DNA of 64,000 nt from Buttiauxella sp. A111 (GCF_014189855.1 NZ_BJFN01000001.1:868001-932000), one strand, 5' to 3'. Positions 15,663 through 24,998 are shown, numbered from the stretch's first letter. A program made the numbers and translations. The notes: generated by a model not told the origin, from the letters alone.

Positions 15663-16043
15663 ATGATGAACAAACTGAAAACAATCGCGCTGGTTCTGGG
15701 TTTTGTCGCCTTTTCCGCCAGTGCTGCACTACCGCTGTTTAACGGCAAAGGTCACCCAGGCGATGTGCATATCGATCAGAACGGCCCGGTGTATCTGAAC
15801 GGTAAAGAGATGAAGCTCAAGAAAATCAATGACAACTTCTATGAAGCCACAGGCCAGGGTGTGGTGTTGTCTATCGCTATCATGCCAGACGGCACCCCAT
15901 CAGTAAGCTGGACTGGTAAAAACCGTGCTCACGGTGAGATCACGCCAGCCAACCAGGCCGCAGCCACCAAAGGCCCATCGGGTCGTGACCTGGATTGCAG
16001 TCGCCCAGATTTGACCAACGCAGAAATGAAAGCCTGCCAATAA
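15663..16043 (+). CDS. Small secreted protein with LprI-like C-terminal Cys motif
   Basis: The protein has about 126 residues; MMNK and MNK starts 3 nt apart are both possible after GAGAG. A clear signal peptide (KTIALVLGFVAFSASAA) predicts a periplasmic location. The body has short beta-like stretches (GPVYLNGKEMKLKKINDNFY, VVLSIAIMPDGTPSVSW). The C-terminus DCSRPDLTNAEMKACQ resembles the C..(x)TxAEM..C repeat of LprI/DUF1311 lysozyme-inhibitor-like proteins, with two cysteines suited to a disulfide. I do not recognise the family as a whole and no function is assigned. It has its own terminator and no operon partner. Confidence 0.7.
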   Translation: MMNKLKTIALVLGFVAFSASAALPLFNGKGHPGDVHIDQNGPVYLNGKEMKLKKINDNFYEATGQGVVLSIAIMPDGTPSVSWTGKNRAHGEITPANQAAATKGPSGRDLDCSRPDLTNAEMKACQ

Positions 16044-16048
16044 AAAAA

Positions 16049-16073
16049 ACCGGTCACGGAGGACCGGCTTTTA
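16049..16073 (+). terminator. Rho-independent terminator
   Basis: ACCGGTC-ACGGA-GGACCGG followed by CTTTT lies 6 bp after the stop codon. A-rich sequence precedes the stem on the other strand, so it can also serve the convergent CstA-family gene. Confidence 0.8.
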
Positions 16074-16085
16074 GCACATCTCAAA

Positions 16086-17885
16086 TTACGACAACAATTC
16101 AATCGGCTCGTCGTTACCGCGAGCACGCCACAACACAAACCAGCGTTGAATCGACGCAACCATAATCACCAGCCCAAGCGCGACCATCACAATCGAAATC
16201 GTACCGTTGAAGATGTTGAAACCTTTAGCGGCGCTATTGAAGTAGACGTTTTTAACCATCCAGTACGCGGCATAGTTTACCGTCACGTACAGATACGCCA
16301 GCGGAACCAGGCAGGTCAGTGCATACCAGCGTTTTTCCGACATGCGCAGAATAATGGTTGTCCCGATCATCAGGCCGATGGAGGCCATCAGTTGGTTAGA
16401 TACCCCAAACAGCGCCCACACGGAGTTGATATCGCCGGAGTTCAACAGGTAACCCCACAGCACACAGGCCACGATGCTGCAACCAATTGCGCCAGGCATC
16501 CAGTTGGTGCGTTTCAGTGGAGCCCAGATATCGCCGAGGAAATCTTGCAGCAAATAGCGCGCAACGCGGGTACCGGAATCCACTGCGGTCAGGATAAACA
16601 CTGCTTCGAACATGATGACGAACTGGAAGAAGTAAGAGGCTAAATGGCTAAACCATGGGATACGCGTGAAGATATCTGCCATCCCCACCGCCAGGGTTAC
16701 CGCCCCACCGGTACGTCCGTATAAATCCAGGCCGATAGATTCGCTAAGTTGTGGCAGATTGACCACGTCCATGCCAAGGCCCGCAAAGACTTCAGGCGTC
16801 GCGTTAATGGCGAAGTAATCCGCTGGATGCAGTGCTGTCGCCGCGATTAATGCCATCACACCCACGACGCATTCAGCAAGCATCGCACCGAAAGCAACCG
16901 GCAGAATATCGTTCCATTTATCAATTTGCTTCGGCGTAGTGCCGGAACCGATAAACGCATGGAAACCAGAGATTGCACCACAAGCAATGGTGATAGAGAT
17001 AAATGGCCAAACCGGACCAGCCAGCACGGGGCCGTTACCATGGATAAACTGGGTCACTGCCGGGAACTGGATTTCCGGGTTAATGAACACCACGCCAATC
17101 ACCAGCGCACCGAAGACGCCAATTTTCATAAAGCTGGAGAGGTATCCACGCGGCGTAAGCAGCATCCACACCGGCAGCGCGGTGGCAAAGAACGCATAGA
17201 ACGGCAGCACCAGGCTAACCGTAGAAGCACGGAAGCTCAGCCATTCACCGAATGCAGACTCCTGAATATAAGGCCCTGCAATCACGCAGCCGAAAATGAC
17301 GATAATGCCCACCCAGGTGGCACCACGCATGCTGCCAGTGAAGCGCTCCCACAGACCGACGCAAATCGCCACAGGGATGGTCATAAACACCGCGAATGTA
17401 CCCCACGGGTTACGTTCCAGCGCGTGAACCACCACCATCGACAAACCCGCCATGGTAATGGTGATGATGAACAACATCGCAAGGCCAGTACACCAGCCAG
17501 CCACTGGCCCAAGCTCCGCTTTTGCCACTTCTGAGAGTGACTTACCACGGTGTTTCATGGAGGCGAAAAGTACCACGGTATCGTGTACCGCACCGCCCAC
17601 TACGCAGCCAATTAATAGCCATAAGAAGCTTGGCAGATAACCGTATTGTGCTGCCAGAACCGGGCCAACCAACGGGCCTGCGGCTGCAATGGCGGCAAAG
17701 TGGCTGCCGAAGTTAACCCATTTTTTTGTCGGGACGTAATCTTTGCCGTCCTCAAGAATATGTGACGGTGTGATTTCTGAGTCATCAGCATTCAAGACTT
17801 TACGGACGAAAAACACCCCGTAAAGGCGATAGCAGATAGCCAGAATACACAGGGTCGCGATAACAAAAGTTAGTGCGTGTTGCAT
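16086..17885 (-). CDS. CstA-family (carbon starvation) transporter
   Basis: The protein has 599 residues from MQHALTFV, preceded by TGGAG at good spacing; longer starts up to 17918 are open. It is hydrophobic throughout. Family signatures are visible: NFGSHFAAIAAAGPLVGPVLAAQYGY near residue 60, GCVVGGAVHDTVVLFASMKHRG, and SGFHAFIGSGTTPKQI in the middle. CstA-family proteins import peptides or pyruvate (CstA and BtsT in E. coli) across the inner membrane. It is shorter than E. coli CstA and BtsT (about 700 aa), so it belongs to a shorter subgroup. BtsSR, which controls the pyruvate transporter BtsT in E. coli, is encoded about 8 kb away; control of this gene by BtsSR is only a guess. Confidence 0.85.
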   Translation of the reverse strand: MQHALTFVIATLCILAICYRLYGVFFVRKVLNADDSEITPSHILEDGKDYVPTKKWVNFGSHFAAIAAAGPLVGPVLAAQYGYLPSFLWLLIGCVVGGAVHDTVVLFASMKHRGKSLSEVAKAELGPVAGWCTGLAMLFIITITMAGLSMVVVHALERNPWGTFAVFMTIPVAICVGLWERFTGSMRGATWVGIIVIFGCVIAGPYIQESAFGEWLSFRASTVSLVLPFYAFFATALPVWMLLTPRGYLSSFMKIGVFGALVIGVVFINPEIQFPAVTQFIHGNGPVLAGPVWPFISITIACGAISGFHAFIGSGTTPKQIDKWNDILPVAFGAMLAECVVGVMALIAATALHPADYFAINATPEVFAGLGMDVVNLPQLSESIGLDLYGRTGGAVTLAVGMADIFTRIPWFSHLASYFFQFVIMFEAVFILTAVDSGTRVARYLLQDFLGDIWAPLKRTNWMPGAIGCSIVACVLWGYLLNSGDINSVWALFGVSNQLMASIGLMIGTTIILRMSEKRWYALTCLVPLAYLYVTVNYAAYWMVKNVYFNSAAKGFNIFNGTISIVMVALGLVIMVASIQRWFVLWRARGNDEPIELLS

Positions 17886-18034
17886 AACCCACTCCAGTGC
17901 CATAGATAAAAAGATCATGGATATGCTGGCATAGGTTTGAGACGCAATAGACGGGCGTTTGAGTGAGCGGTCAAATCACGAGTTAAGCGGTTGGATTTGG
18001 GGAATGAGTGGTTTTGGGGAGGATAATTCCTGAC

Positions 18035-18130
18035 TGTTCCCTCTCCTGAGGGAGAGGGTTAGGGTGAGGGCTATCTTTAGCATCGGATCGCCCTCATCCC
18101 AACCTTCTCCCCCAGGAGAAGGAGAAGACC
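18035..18130. repeat. REP-like CCCTC.. hairpin cluster A
   Basis: CCCTCTCCTGAGGGAGAGGG forms a hairpin followed by TTAGGGTGAGGG. A second, inverted unit CCTTCTCCCCCAGGAGAAGG follows. The same family recurs at 28614, 41067, 51327 and 63108, always between genes. The unit may stabilise mRNA ends or bind DNA-processing proteins, as REP elements do. Confidence 0.75.
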
Positions 18131-18155
18131 GGAACACCCTTCCTTTCAATGCGTT

Positions 18156-19397
18156 TTACTTCTCCGAACGCAGTGCCTTCACCTGTTCAGCCGTCACATC
18201 GCCAGGCAATCCACCCCAGGTCACGCGCAGGTAGTTCACCAGTTCGGCAACTTGCTCATCGTTCAGGCGGGAGCCGAAGCCAGGCATACTTTGCATGCTT
18301 TCCCCGTTCGGGAAATTCTGCGCAGGGAGGCCGTCAAGCACCGAGACAATCAGGTTTTTGGCATCAGGCTGGCGCAGCGTCGCATTGTTAAGCATCGAAA
18401 CCGCGACGTGCGGCTTGCCCTCGCCTTCACGCGCGTGGCAACCGGCGCACTGGTCGAGATAAGTCATGCGCCCTGCTTCGTTTCCTTTGCCCAGAGGCGC
18501 CGGAACCGCAGCCGGAGGCGCTTCCCCCATCAGATACGTCGCCATCGCTTTTTGATCGGCAGGCGTCAGGTGCTGCGTGCTGAGGTCAACCACCATGTGC
18601 ATTTCGCTAAATGCGCTGCCTTGTGGCGCAAAACCGGTGCTGAGGAATTGCTGCACATCCTGCGGCGTCCAGCCACGTTGGGCTAACGCTTTTGGCGTAA
18701 TATCAGGTGCCATAAAGCGCCCTAACTCACCGCCCTGCATCGCTTTATCCAGCTTCATTTGGCCCAGCAATCCGCGCTCGGTATGGCATTCGCCACAGTG
18801 CCCAAGCACATCGGCCAGATAACGGCCACGATGCCAGTCTGCTGAATTACCTGCTGAAATCGCCGGTAGTGGATCCTTGCTATGGAACAAGATATTCCAG
18901 CCAATCAGCGCGATACGCTGGTTGAACGGGAAGCTCATTTCATTATCTGGCGTCGCCACATCAACGGCTGGGCGCGTCATCATGTAAGCATAAATATCGT
19001 CGGAATCCTGACGCGAGATGTTTTTATATGAGGTGTAAGGCATCGCCGGGAATAGGTGACGCCCGGTTGGGGTCACGCCTTCGGTCAGCGCTTTATAGAA
19101 ATCATCTTTCGTCCAGCGGCCAATACCGTAATCCGCTGAAGGCGTCAGGTTGCTGCCGTAAATGGTGCCGTAAGGGGATTCCAGAGGAAAGCCACCCGCC
19201 AGCGGCGCGCCGCCAGAAGCGGTGTGACAAGCCGCGCAGTCAGCGGCTTTCGCAAGGTAACTACCCCGCTCGATTTGCGCAGAGCTTGCCGTCACTTTCT
19301 GTACCGGACCATCGTACGTGCGGTATTCCCGCCAATAAAGAATCGCTACGATAATGACGATAATCGCCAGAACAATGAGCGCGAGACGCTTTTTCAT
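18156..19397 (-). CDS. Tri-heme membrane-anchored cytochrome c of the molybdenum hydroxylase
   Basis: The protein has 413 residues with an N-terminal membrane anchor (ALIVLAIIVIIVAILYW). Three CxxCH heme sites lie at 54-58 (CAACH), 201-205 (CGECH) and 317-321 (CAGCH). This is the layout of the cytochrome subunits of periplasm-facing alcohol, aldehyde and nicotinate-type dehydrogenases, which pass electrons to quinone or a terminal oxidase. Its ATG overlaps the stop of the 2Fe-2S gene (4 nt), so the three subunits are co-translated. As in related systems it should accept electrons from the iron-sulfur subunit. Confidence 0.9.
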   Translation of the reverse strand: MKKRLALIVLAIIVIIVAILYWREYRTYDGPVQKVTASSAQIERGSYLAKAADCAACHTASGGAPLAGGFPLESPYGTIYGSNLTPSADYGIGRWTKDDFYKALTEGVTPTGRHLFPAMPYTSYKNISRQDSDDIYAYMMTRPAVDVATPDNEMSFPFNQRIALIGWNILFHSKDPLPAISAGNSADWHRGRYLADVLGHCGECHTERGLLGQMKLDKAMQGGELGRFMAPDITPKALAQRGWTPQDVQQFLSTGFAPQGSAFSEMHMVVDLSTQHLTPADQKAMATYLMGEAPPAAVPAPLGKGNEAGRMTYLDQCAGCHAREGEGKPHVAVSMLNNATLRQPDAKNLIVSVLDGLPAQNFPNGESMQSMPGFGSRLNDEQVAELVNYLRVTWGGLPGDVTAEQVKALRSEK

Positions 19398-19948
19398 TTC
19401 ACCGCCTCCTTCACCAGTCCCGGCGTTTTCAGCACCACGTCGCGCACGGCTTCGTAGTAACGCACGTATCCGGTACAGCGGCAGATGTGGTTTTCCAGCG
19501 CGGTTGAAATCGCCTCTTCCAGTTGGTCACGTTCGATAGGTTCGCGCTTGAGTTTTTCGACGAAAATCGTCGCGGCATTCACAAAACCCGGTGTGCAGTA
19601 GCCGCACTGGAAGCTGTAATGGTCGAGGAACGATTGTTGAATCGGCGAAAGTTCAACGACTTCGCCCTGCTCATCGACTTTGGCGTGGCCTTCAACGGTG
19701 CGGACTTTTTTGCCGTCAAAGAAATGGGCACCCGTAATGCAGGTACGCACTTCTTCGCTGGTGCCGCTTGGGTTATCAACAATCGCCACACACGCGTGGC
19801 AAATGCCCTGCCCGCAACCCAGACGTGAGCCGGTCAAATAGACATATTCGTGCAGGAAATCGATCATCATCAACCCTTCCGGCACATCAATCGGGCCGTA
19901 TGGTTTGTTGTTGATGGTCAGGGTCATTGGTTTAGTTTTGATGCTCAT
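19394..19948 (-). CDS. 2Fe-2S subunit of molybdenum hydroxylase (IorA/NicA-like)
   Basis: The protein has 184 residues. The plant-type 2Fe-2S cluster ligands are Cys45, Cys50, Cys53 and Cys70 (GCGQGICHAC..RTC). The second cluster uses Cys115, Cys118, Cys156 and Cys158 (CGYC, CRC). This is the standard small subunit of the xanthine oxidase superfamily and shuttles electrons from the molybdenum centre. It is N-terminally extended by a few residues and has no signal peptide. It would have to be co-exported with the Tat-bearing large subunit, as proposed for IorAB/NicAB-type enzymes. ATGA overlaps occur at both ends. Confidence 0.92.
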   Translation of the reverse strand: MSIKTKPMTLTINNKPYGPIDVPEGLMMIDFLHEYVYLTGSRLGCGQGICHACVAIVDNPSGTSEEVRTCITGAHFFDGKKVRTVEGHAKVDEQGEVVELSPIQQSFLDHYSFQCGYCTPGFVNAATIFVEKLKREPIERDQLEEAISTALENHICRCTGYVRYYEAVRDVVLKTPGLVKEAVK

Positions 19949-22734
19949 GGTAATACCTCACGAATATTTTCAGCACGGACGGGCAAATCACGGAAACGGT
20001 GGCCGGTTGCGTCAGCAATCGCGTTAACCAACGCGGCGACGACCGGGATCATGACGACTTCAGCCATACCTTTTGGCGGGTCGGTTTCCGAAAGCGCAGG
20101 CAGCACATCGCCAGTCTGTTTCCAGACAGCAACGTCACTGGCACGCGGCATGTGATAACGGTTGAAGTTCCATGTGCCGTTACCTGGTCCGTCTTCATAC
20201 AGAGGTAAATATTCGTGTAGCGCGTGGCCGATACCCATCGCCAGCCCGCCCTGCAACTGCCCGGAAACCAGTTCCGGTACGATTAAGTTGCCGCACTCCA
20301 TAATGGAGTGGTGATTCAACAGTTCGACTTCGCCAGTCGCCAGGCTCACTGCCACTTCTGCCAGCGTGCCGACGGCGCTGTAATAGGTTACCGATGCGTT
20401 ATTACGCTGCGTTGGTGGGTAATACACGTTGGTGCGCGCAAGCGGGGTAAATTCGCCGCTGCCGTTACGCACCGCCAGGGCATCAATCGGCAGGCGTTTG
20501 TTTTGTTGGTTGAGCATGAAATCAGCTTCAGCCCACTGCCAGCGGTTAAATACGTGCACGACAGCACCCGTCATCAGGCCCATTTCATGCGCTTTTTTCG
20601 CCAACAGCTCAAGGCTTAAAATTTCCATTCCGGCAGCGGTTAACCCGCCTTCAACCCAACGGGCGTCTTCGATGCGCACAACCAATGGTGCAGCCTGACC
20701 GCCGCCAATACCGGTGGTCCAGATAGACATCGCCGCAGGCCACAAGCCGTGTTCAAACACCAAACGTGCTGCTTCGCGCGTGCTATGAGAGAAGTAATAG
20801 GCGGAGTTACTGGCGCTGGAAGGCGAGCAATAAGACGGAGACCAGGAAGGATTAGCCGCCAGTTTGTCTTGTTCTTCCTGCGACATAATGTACGGATCAC
20901 CGCTGGTGACTACCGGGAGTGATGTCCAGTCGGTCACTGAAAAATGCGATTCGTCAGCTGGTTTACCCAACCACTGCGCACACAATACCGATTGCGACGT
21001 TGACATCCCGGTGCCCATTTCTGCGCCGCTGTGGTGTAAACTAATACGGCCTTCAGCGCTGACTTCCACCCGCGCAAACGAGGTTTCTGCCCCTGTACCA
21101 AAGTCTTTTTGCACGCAACCGAAGCCCACACCAAAGCGTTTGCCCGGGTTTTTCATTTCAAACTCGGCTTTACGTTCAGCACGCTTCAGCCACATGTCAT
21201 GTTTTGCGGCTTTTGCCAGCACTTCATCTACACGAATCGCCCCCGCAGGGATCGCACCCTGAGTGTTTTTCATGCCAGATTTCAGCGCGTTGCGCATGCG
21301 GAATTCAATCGGGTCGATATTCAGTTCAGCAGCAAGTTCATCGACCATCATTTCGGTGGCCGCCATACTTTGCAACGTGCCGTAGCCACGAGCGGAACCG
21401 GCATCAATGGCGCGAGAGGCCACACCCACCGCCGACAAATCACTTTTCGGGAAGTAATAAATGGATTGCGCAGCCGTTGCGCCGACCATCGCTACAGACG
21501 GCGTAAAGTTGCTGCGCCCGCCCCCGTTGGCCGTCATGTCACCCAGGAACGACTGCATGATGCCGGTCTTTTTGTTCACCGCGATGGTGTAATTCATGTC
21601 AAAGGCGTGACGTTTGAGTGAGCTCTGGAACTGCTCGTAACGGTCGTTGGCCAGGCGCACCGGATGCCCGTCGCCATACATCGCCGCCACTGCGCCGTAA
21701 TACGGGAAGTTGTAATGGTCTTTGGAACCATAACCGACGGTGTAACACGGATGCAGTATCAGCTGTTTGACCGGCTGAGTGCGTTTTGCCAACATCGGCG
21801 GCATGTTTTCAGCAACTTCCTGCGGGGACTGCGTTGGCGCCACCAGATGCAGAGTTTGCGTGGATTCATCAAACCAGCCGTTGGCGTTATCTGGCTCAAG
21901 GGCCGCGGTATCAATAGATTGAGTGGTGTAACGACGTGACATCACCAGCCAGTCTTCCGGCGGGCTCTTCAGCTCGTCGGCGATCATGCCCGCGTAATAC
22001 ATGCCTTCTTCATCCAGCTTGCCGCCTTCACGCCCTTCCGGCCAGACCGGCAAATGCTTTCTCATTGATGTAGGGAAAATCGGCATATCTTTCAGGCTGG
22101 AGAATTTGTCGTCGTCCTGGGAAGTTGCGCCGCCGACACGCACGAAGCGGAAGGTTCCCCACGGATCGCGCTCAAGCGGCCCGGTTTCAGCGCCATACTG
22201 GATAACTTCGTCTTTGAATTTCAGTTTGTCTTTGGCAAAACGGAAGCGTGCAAAATCATGGTAAATCAGAATAGCGACAGCCTGGCCGAGATACGCCGGG
22301 GTTTTGCCTGTTGGCAGCAGCATGTCTTCACCGTAAAACGCCGGGAATGCCAGGCCATCACGCGCCAAATCTTCAGCTGTCACCAGACGGTCAGGTTTCA
22401 GGTCATCCCCGAGTAAGGAGAGATCAATACCGCTGAACAACCTGTCCGCTTTGGTGGTGCGCAAAATAAAGGCGTGCGCTTGTTTTTGCGGCCAGTGCGG
22501 CATATCGACAGCACGGATATCACGCGCAAAGACTTTCTGCCCCATGACTTTCGAGCGGCCATCAATACGGAAGCGGACGCGTTTGTTTTTAGCATCCCAC
22601 TCTGGAGACTGGAGGATTTTTTGTTCGAATAGCGCGGCATAGGCACGGCTATAAAGAGGAGCAAGATAGACTGCGACCCCTGCGACCACAGCGCGCTTAA
22701 TAAAGAGGCGCCGTGATGGATTGAAATTGCTCAT
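19945..22734 (-). CDS. Molybdopterin-binding catalytic subunit, xanthine dehydrogenase/IorB-like, with Tat signal
   Basis: The protein has 929 residues. The N-terminus SRRLFIKRAVVAGVAVYLAP is a twin-arginine signal, which implies a folded cofactor-loaded enzyme exported to the periplasm. GSARGYGTLQSMAATEMMVDEL and EMGTGMSTSQSVLCAQWLG match molybdopterin-binding segments. Near the end, VSGQLQGGLAMGIGHALHE contains the glutamate expected in the active site. With the 2Fe-2S and cytochrome c genes it forms a three-subunit hydroxylase or dehydrogenase such as isoquinoline, nicotinate or aldehyde oxidoreductases. The substrate cannot be told from the sequence. Divergent maturation genes start 196 bp away. 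Confidence 0.9.
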   Translation of the reverse strand: MSNFNPSRRLFIKRAVVAGVAVYLAPLYSRAYAALFEQKILQSPEWDAKNKRVRFRIDGRSKVMGQKVFARDIRAVDMPHWPQKQAHAFILRTTKADRLFSGIDLSLLGDDLKPDRLVTAEDLARDGLAFPAFYGEDMLLPTGKTPAYLGQAVAILIYHDFARFRFAKDKLKFKDEVIQYGAETGPLERDPWGTFRFVRVGGATSQDDDKFSSLKDMPIFPTSMRKHLPVWPEGREGGKLDEEGMYYAGMIADELKSPPEDWLVMSRRYTTQSIDTAALEPDNANGWFDESTQTLHLVAPTQSPQEVAENMPPMLAKRTQPVKQLILHPCYTVGYGSKDHYNFPYYGAVAAMYGDGHPVRLANDRYEQFQSSLKRHAFDMNYTIAVNKKTGIMQSFLGDMTANGGGRSNFTPSVAMVGATAAQSIYYFPKSDLSAVGVASRAIDAGSARGYGTLQSMAATEMMVDELAAELNIDPIEFRMRNALKSGMKNTQGAIPAGAIRVDEVLAKAAKHDMWLKRAERKAEFEMKNPGKRFGVGFGCVQKDFGTGAETSFARVEVSAEGRISLHHSGAEMGTGMSTSQSVLCAQWLGKPADESHFSVTDWTSLPVVTSGDPYIMSQEEQDKLAANPSWSPSYCSPSSASNSAYYFSHSTREAARLVFEHGLWPAAMSIWTTGIGGGQAAPLVVRIEDARWVEGGLTAAGMEILSLELLAKKAHEMGLMTGAVVHVFNRWQWAEADFMLNQQNKRLPIDALAVRNGSGEFTPLARTNVYYPPTQRNNASVTYYSAVGTLAEVAVSLATGEVELLNHHSIMECGNLIVPELVSGQLQGGLAMGIGHALHEYLPLYEDGPGNGTWNFNRYHMPRASDVAVWKQTGDVLPALSETDPPKGMAEVVMIPVVAALVNAIADATGHRFRDLPVRAENIREVLP

Positions 22735-22930
22735 AAAACATCCCGTTAAAAATTATTATTGTCTTTTTTTTGAACTACCTGGAGTGTTTTTAATACATCT
22801 CCGTAGTGATTATAAGTATATGCATTTAAGGTAAATCATGTGAGAATTAACATCTCATTTTCATAAAAAAAACATTGTTGCGCAAATAATAACTCCCTCA
22901 GCGCAACAAAAAAGTATCGAGGAATCAGTC

Positions 22931-23527
22931 TTGAGCATGAAGCCGGGCATTATCATCGCCGCCGCTGGGCGTGCAGAACGCTATCGAAAAGCGGGTGGAA
23001 AAGGCAACAAACTCGATGCGTTGCTCAACGATGACAGCGTGTTTGCGCAAACATTGCGCCATGCGCGGGCCTCAGATCTTGCGGTTCACGTGGTGACTCG
23101 GCCGGAAAACATTCAAATTCAAGCGTTGTGCAGCGCACAACAGGTTCCCGTTACGCTTATCGAGAGCAGCGGCTTAGGTGAGTCAATTGCCGCAGGTGTT
23201 GGCGCAACGCCTCACTGGGATGGCTGGTTGATTCATCTGGCGGATATGCCGTTTGTCACACCTACGGTCTTTGTCGAGGTGGCGCAGGCTCTGGCGTTTC
23301 ACCCGTTGGTACGTCCTTGCGCAAACGCGCAGCCGGGCCATCCGGTGGGTTTTTCCCACGTCTGGTTTAGTAAGCTTTGTCAGTTAACCGGCGATAATGG
23401 CGCGCGTGAGTTACTACGCGGTGAAAACATGCATTTCATCAATGTTAGCGATGTCGAATCACAGCGTGACATCGACCTTCCTTCACAGCTGACTCAACAG
23501 AATGAGAAAAATCATGCAGCATCTTGA
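22931..23527 (+). CDS. MocA/MobA-like molybdenum cofactor nucleotidyltransferase
   Basis: The protein has 198 residues if the TTG start is used (AGGA 7 nt before); the ATG two codons later is the alternative. GIIIAAAGRAERYRKAGGKGNKLDALL is the nucleotide-binding N-terminus of MobA/MocA proteins, HLADMPF the metal-binding aspartate motif, and QPGHPVGF the conserved G-H-P segment. MocA adds CMP to molybdopterin-Mo, giving the MCD form used by xanthine-oxidase-family enzymes. It is transcribed away from the hydroxylase operon and overlaps the XdhC-like gene, so it most likely supplies cofactor to this enzyme. Confidence 0.85.
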   Translation: MSMKPGIIIAAAGRAERYRKAGGKGNKLDALLNDDSVFAQTLRHARASDLAVHVVTRPENIQIQALCSAQQVPVTLIESSGLGESIAAGVGATPHWDGWLIHLADMPFVTPTVFVEVAQALAFHPLVRPCANAQPGHPVGFSHVWFSKLCQLTGDNGARELLRGENMHFINVSDVESQRDIDLPSQLTQQNEKNHAAS

Positions 23528-24482
23528 TATCAGTGTGATTCGCAAGGCTTGCGCCTGGCTTGCCGAACAACCGGTCTGGCTTTGTACGGTCTTAAATACC
23601 TACGGTTCATCGCCCCGTTCACCTGGCGCATTGATGGTTGCAACCGCCGATGGGCGTTTTTGCGGCTCGCTTTCCGGTGGCTGCGTGGAAGAGGATTTTT
23701 TGCAGCGTATTGCGCAGGGTGAGTATCAGCAAGCCAGCCAGATTGTGCGTTATGGCGAAGGCGGGCTGGAACCGGGTATCGCGCTGCCGTGCGGTGGCGT
23801 TCTGGATATTCTGGTTGAATATCTGCCAGCCACAGTCGGTAATGTGCAGTATCTCGAAAAAATGGCTGACGCACTGACGGGCCATTTTGCATTGCAAAAA
23901 TGCCTCACCCTTCCCGACCCTTGCCGCCATCTTGAAGTCACCGAATTTGCCGATATCACTCAGGTAGAACGCCACGGGCAACAGGTTACAGTGCACGTTG
24001 CCGCCGCCCCGCGCCTGCTGATTGCCGGGCTGTCGAGCGTGGCGTTGTACTGCGCTGAGTTTGCCAGTTCGTTGGGTTTCGAAGTGTTGGTTTGCGAGAA
24101 TCGCCCGGAGGCACTCGAGAATTTCGCCGCCTCTCTAAAATCTGACATTACGCTGCTCAAACAATTTCCGGCGAACTATCTCGAACAGCACGCTTGCCAC
24201 GCCAACACGGCGATTGTCGCGCTCACGCACGATCCACGTATGGATGATCTGACGATGATGGAAGCGGTGAATACGCCCGCGTTTTACATTGGCGCGATGG
24301 GGTCGCAGAAGAACAGTGCGCGCAGGTTGGAACGTTTGCAGAACATTGCGGAATTGAACCCGACTCAGCTTCAACGCATTCACGCGCCGATCGGTTTGCC
24401 ATTAGGCAGTAAGACACCGGCAGAAATTGCCCTGGCGGTGATGGCGGATATCGTGAAGAGGAAAAACGAAGCGCGGGGATGA
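23514..24482 (+). CDS. XdhC/CoxI-family molybdoenzyme maturation factor
   Basis: The protein has 322 residues from MQHLDISV; an ATG 12 nt upstream is possible. YGSSPRSPGALMVATADGRFCGSLSGGCVEEDF is the N-terminal XdhC/CoxI signature. LLIAGLSSVALYCAEFASSLGFEV is a Rossmann-like strand-turn-helix, and YIGAMGSQKNSARRLERL the conserved C-terminal block. XdhC proteins bind and sulfurate the Mo cofactor and insert it into xanthine-dehydrogenase-type apoenzymes. The start overlaps the MocA-like gene by 14 nt. Expression together with the divergent hydroxylase operon would make sense. Confidence 0.88.
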   Translation: MQHLDISVIRKACAWLAEQPVWLCTVLNTYGSSPRSPGALMVATADGRFCGSLSGGCVEEDFLQRIAQGEYQQASQIVRYGEGGLEPGIALPCGGVLDILVEYLPATVGNVQYLEKMADALTGHFALQKCLTLPDPCRHLEVTEFADITQVERHGQQVTVHVAAAPRLLIAGLSSVALYCAEFASSLGFEVLVCENRPEALENFAASLKSDITLLKQFPANYLEQHACHANTAIVALTHDPRMDDLTMMEAVNTPAFYIGAMGSQKNSARRLERLQNIAELNPTQLQRIHAPIGLPLGSKTPAEIALAVMADIVKRKNEARG

Positions 24483-24521
24483 TTTATGGCGGGCTGCGCA
24501 TTGCGCTTACCCGCCCAACGA

Positions 24522-24998
24522 TCACTTTGGTTTTTTCTCAACGTGAACACGAGCCGTTAACCCACGCAGGAAATAGCGCAGGAACTGGTCGCCACATTCG
24601 CGGAAGTTTTTGTTCTCAGGTGCACGCATCATCGCGGTGATTTCTGGCATTGAAATGCGGAATTCTTGAGTCGTCAGAATTTCAAGTACGTCATCAGTTT
24701 TCAAATCAAACGCAATACGCAGCTTTTTCAGGATGATGTTATTGGTCATCTTGCGTTCAATTTTTGGTGCTGGCTTGCTTTCATCCTTACCGCGTTTGAA
24801 GTAAATCAAACCGTTAAGGAAGTTTGCCATCAGAATATCCGGGCAAAGTTTGAAGTTCTCTTCGTCTTCTTTTTTCGTCCAGGTGACGATCTGCTCAGCA
24901 GTCACGGCAGTGTCGGTCAGGGCGAAGATCTTCACCATATCGTCATTGCCCAAATTCAGCATGTAGCGCACGCTGCGTAATACGTCGTTATTCATCAT
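24522..24998 (-). CDS. yehS: YehS, DUF1456 family protein
   Basis: The protein has 158 residues (E. coli YehS about 156). It contains two similar halves, NNDVLRSVRYMLNLGNDDMVKIF and TNNIILKKLRIAFDLKTDDVLEIL, which is the duplicated DUF1456 repeat. It is soluble with no signal peptide and unknown function. In E. coli it is adjacent to btsR (yehT) and btsS (yehU); here a toxin-antitoxin pair sits between them. The name rests on recognised sequence and synteny. Confidence 0.9.
   Translation of the reverse strand: MMNNDVLRSVRYMLNLGNDDMVKIFALTDTAVTAEQIVTWTKKEDEENFKLCPDILMANFLNGLIYFKRGKDESKPAPKIERKMTNNIILKKLRIAFDLKTDDVLEILTTQEFRISMPEITAMMRAPENKNFRECGDQFLRYFLRGLTARVHVEKKPK

Noticed and set aside
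16926-17534. 202-residue plus-strand open frame opposite the CstA-family gene
   Set aside because: Composition is typical of an antisense shadow (many H, R, Q, N, T), and the opposite strand is an unmistakable transporter.
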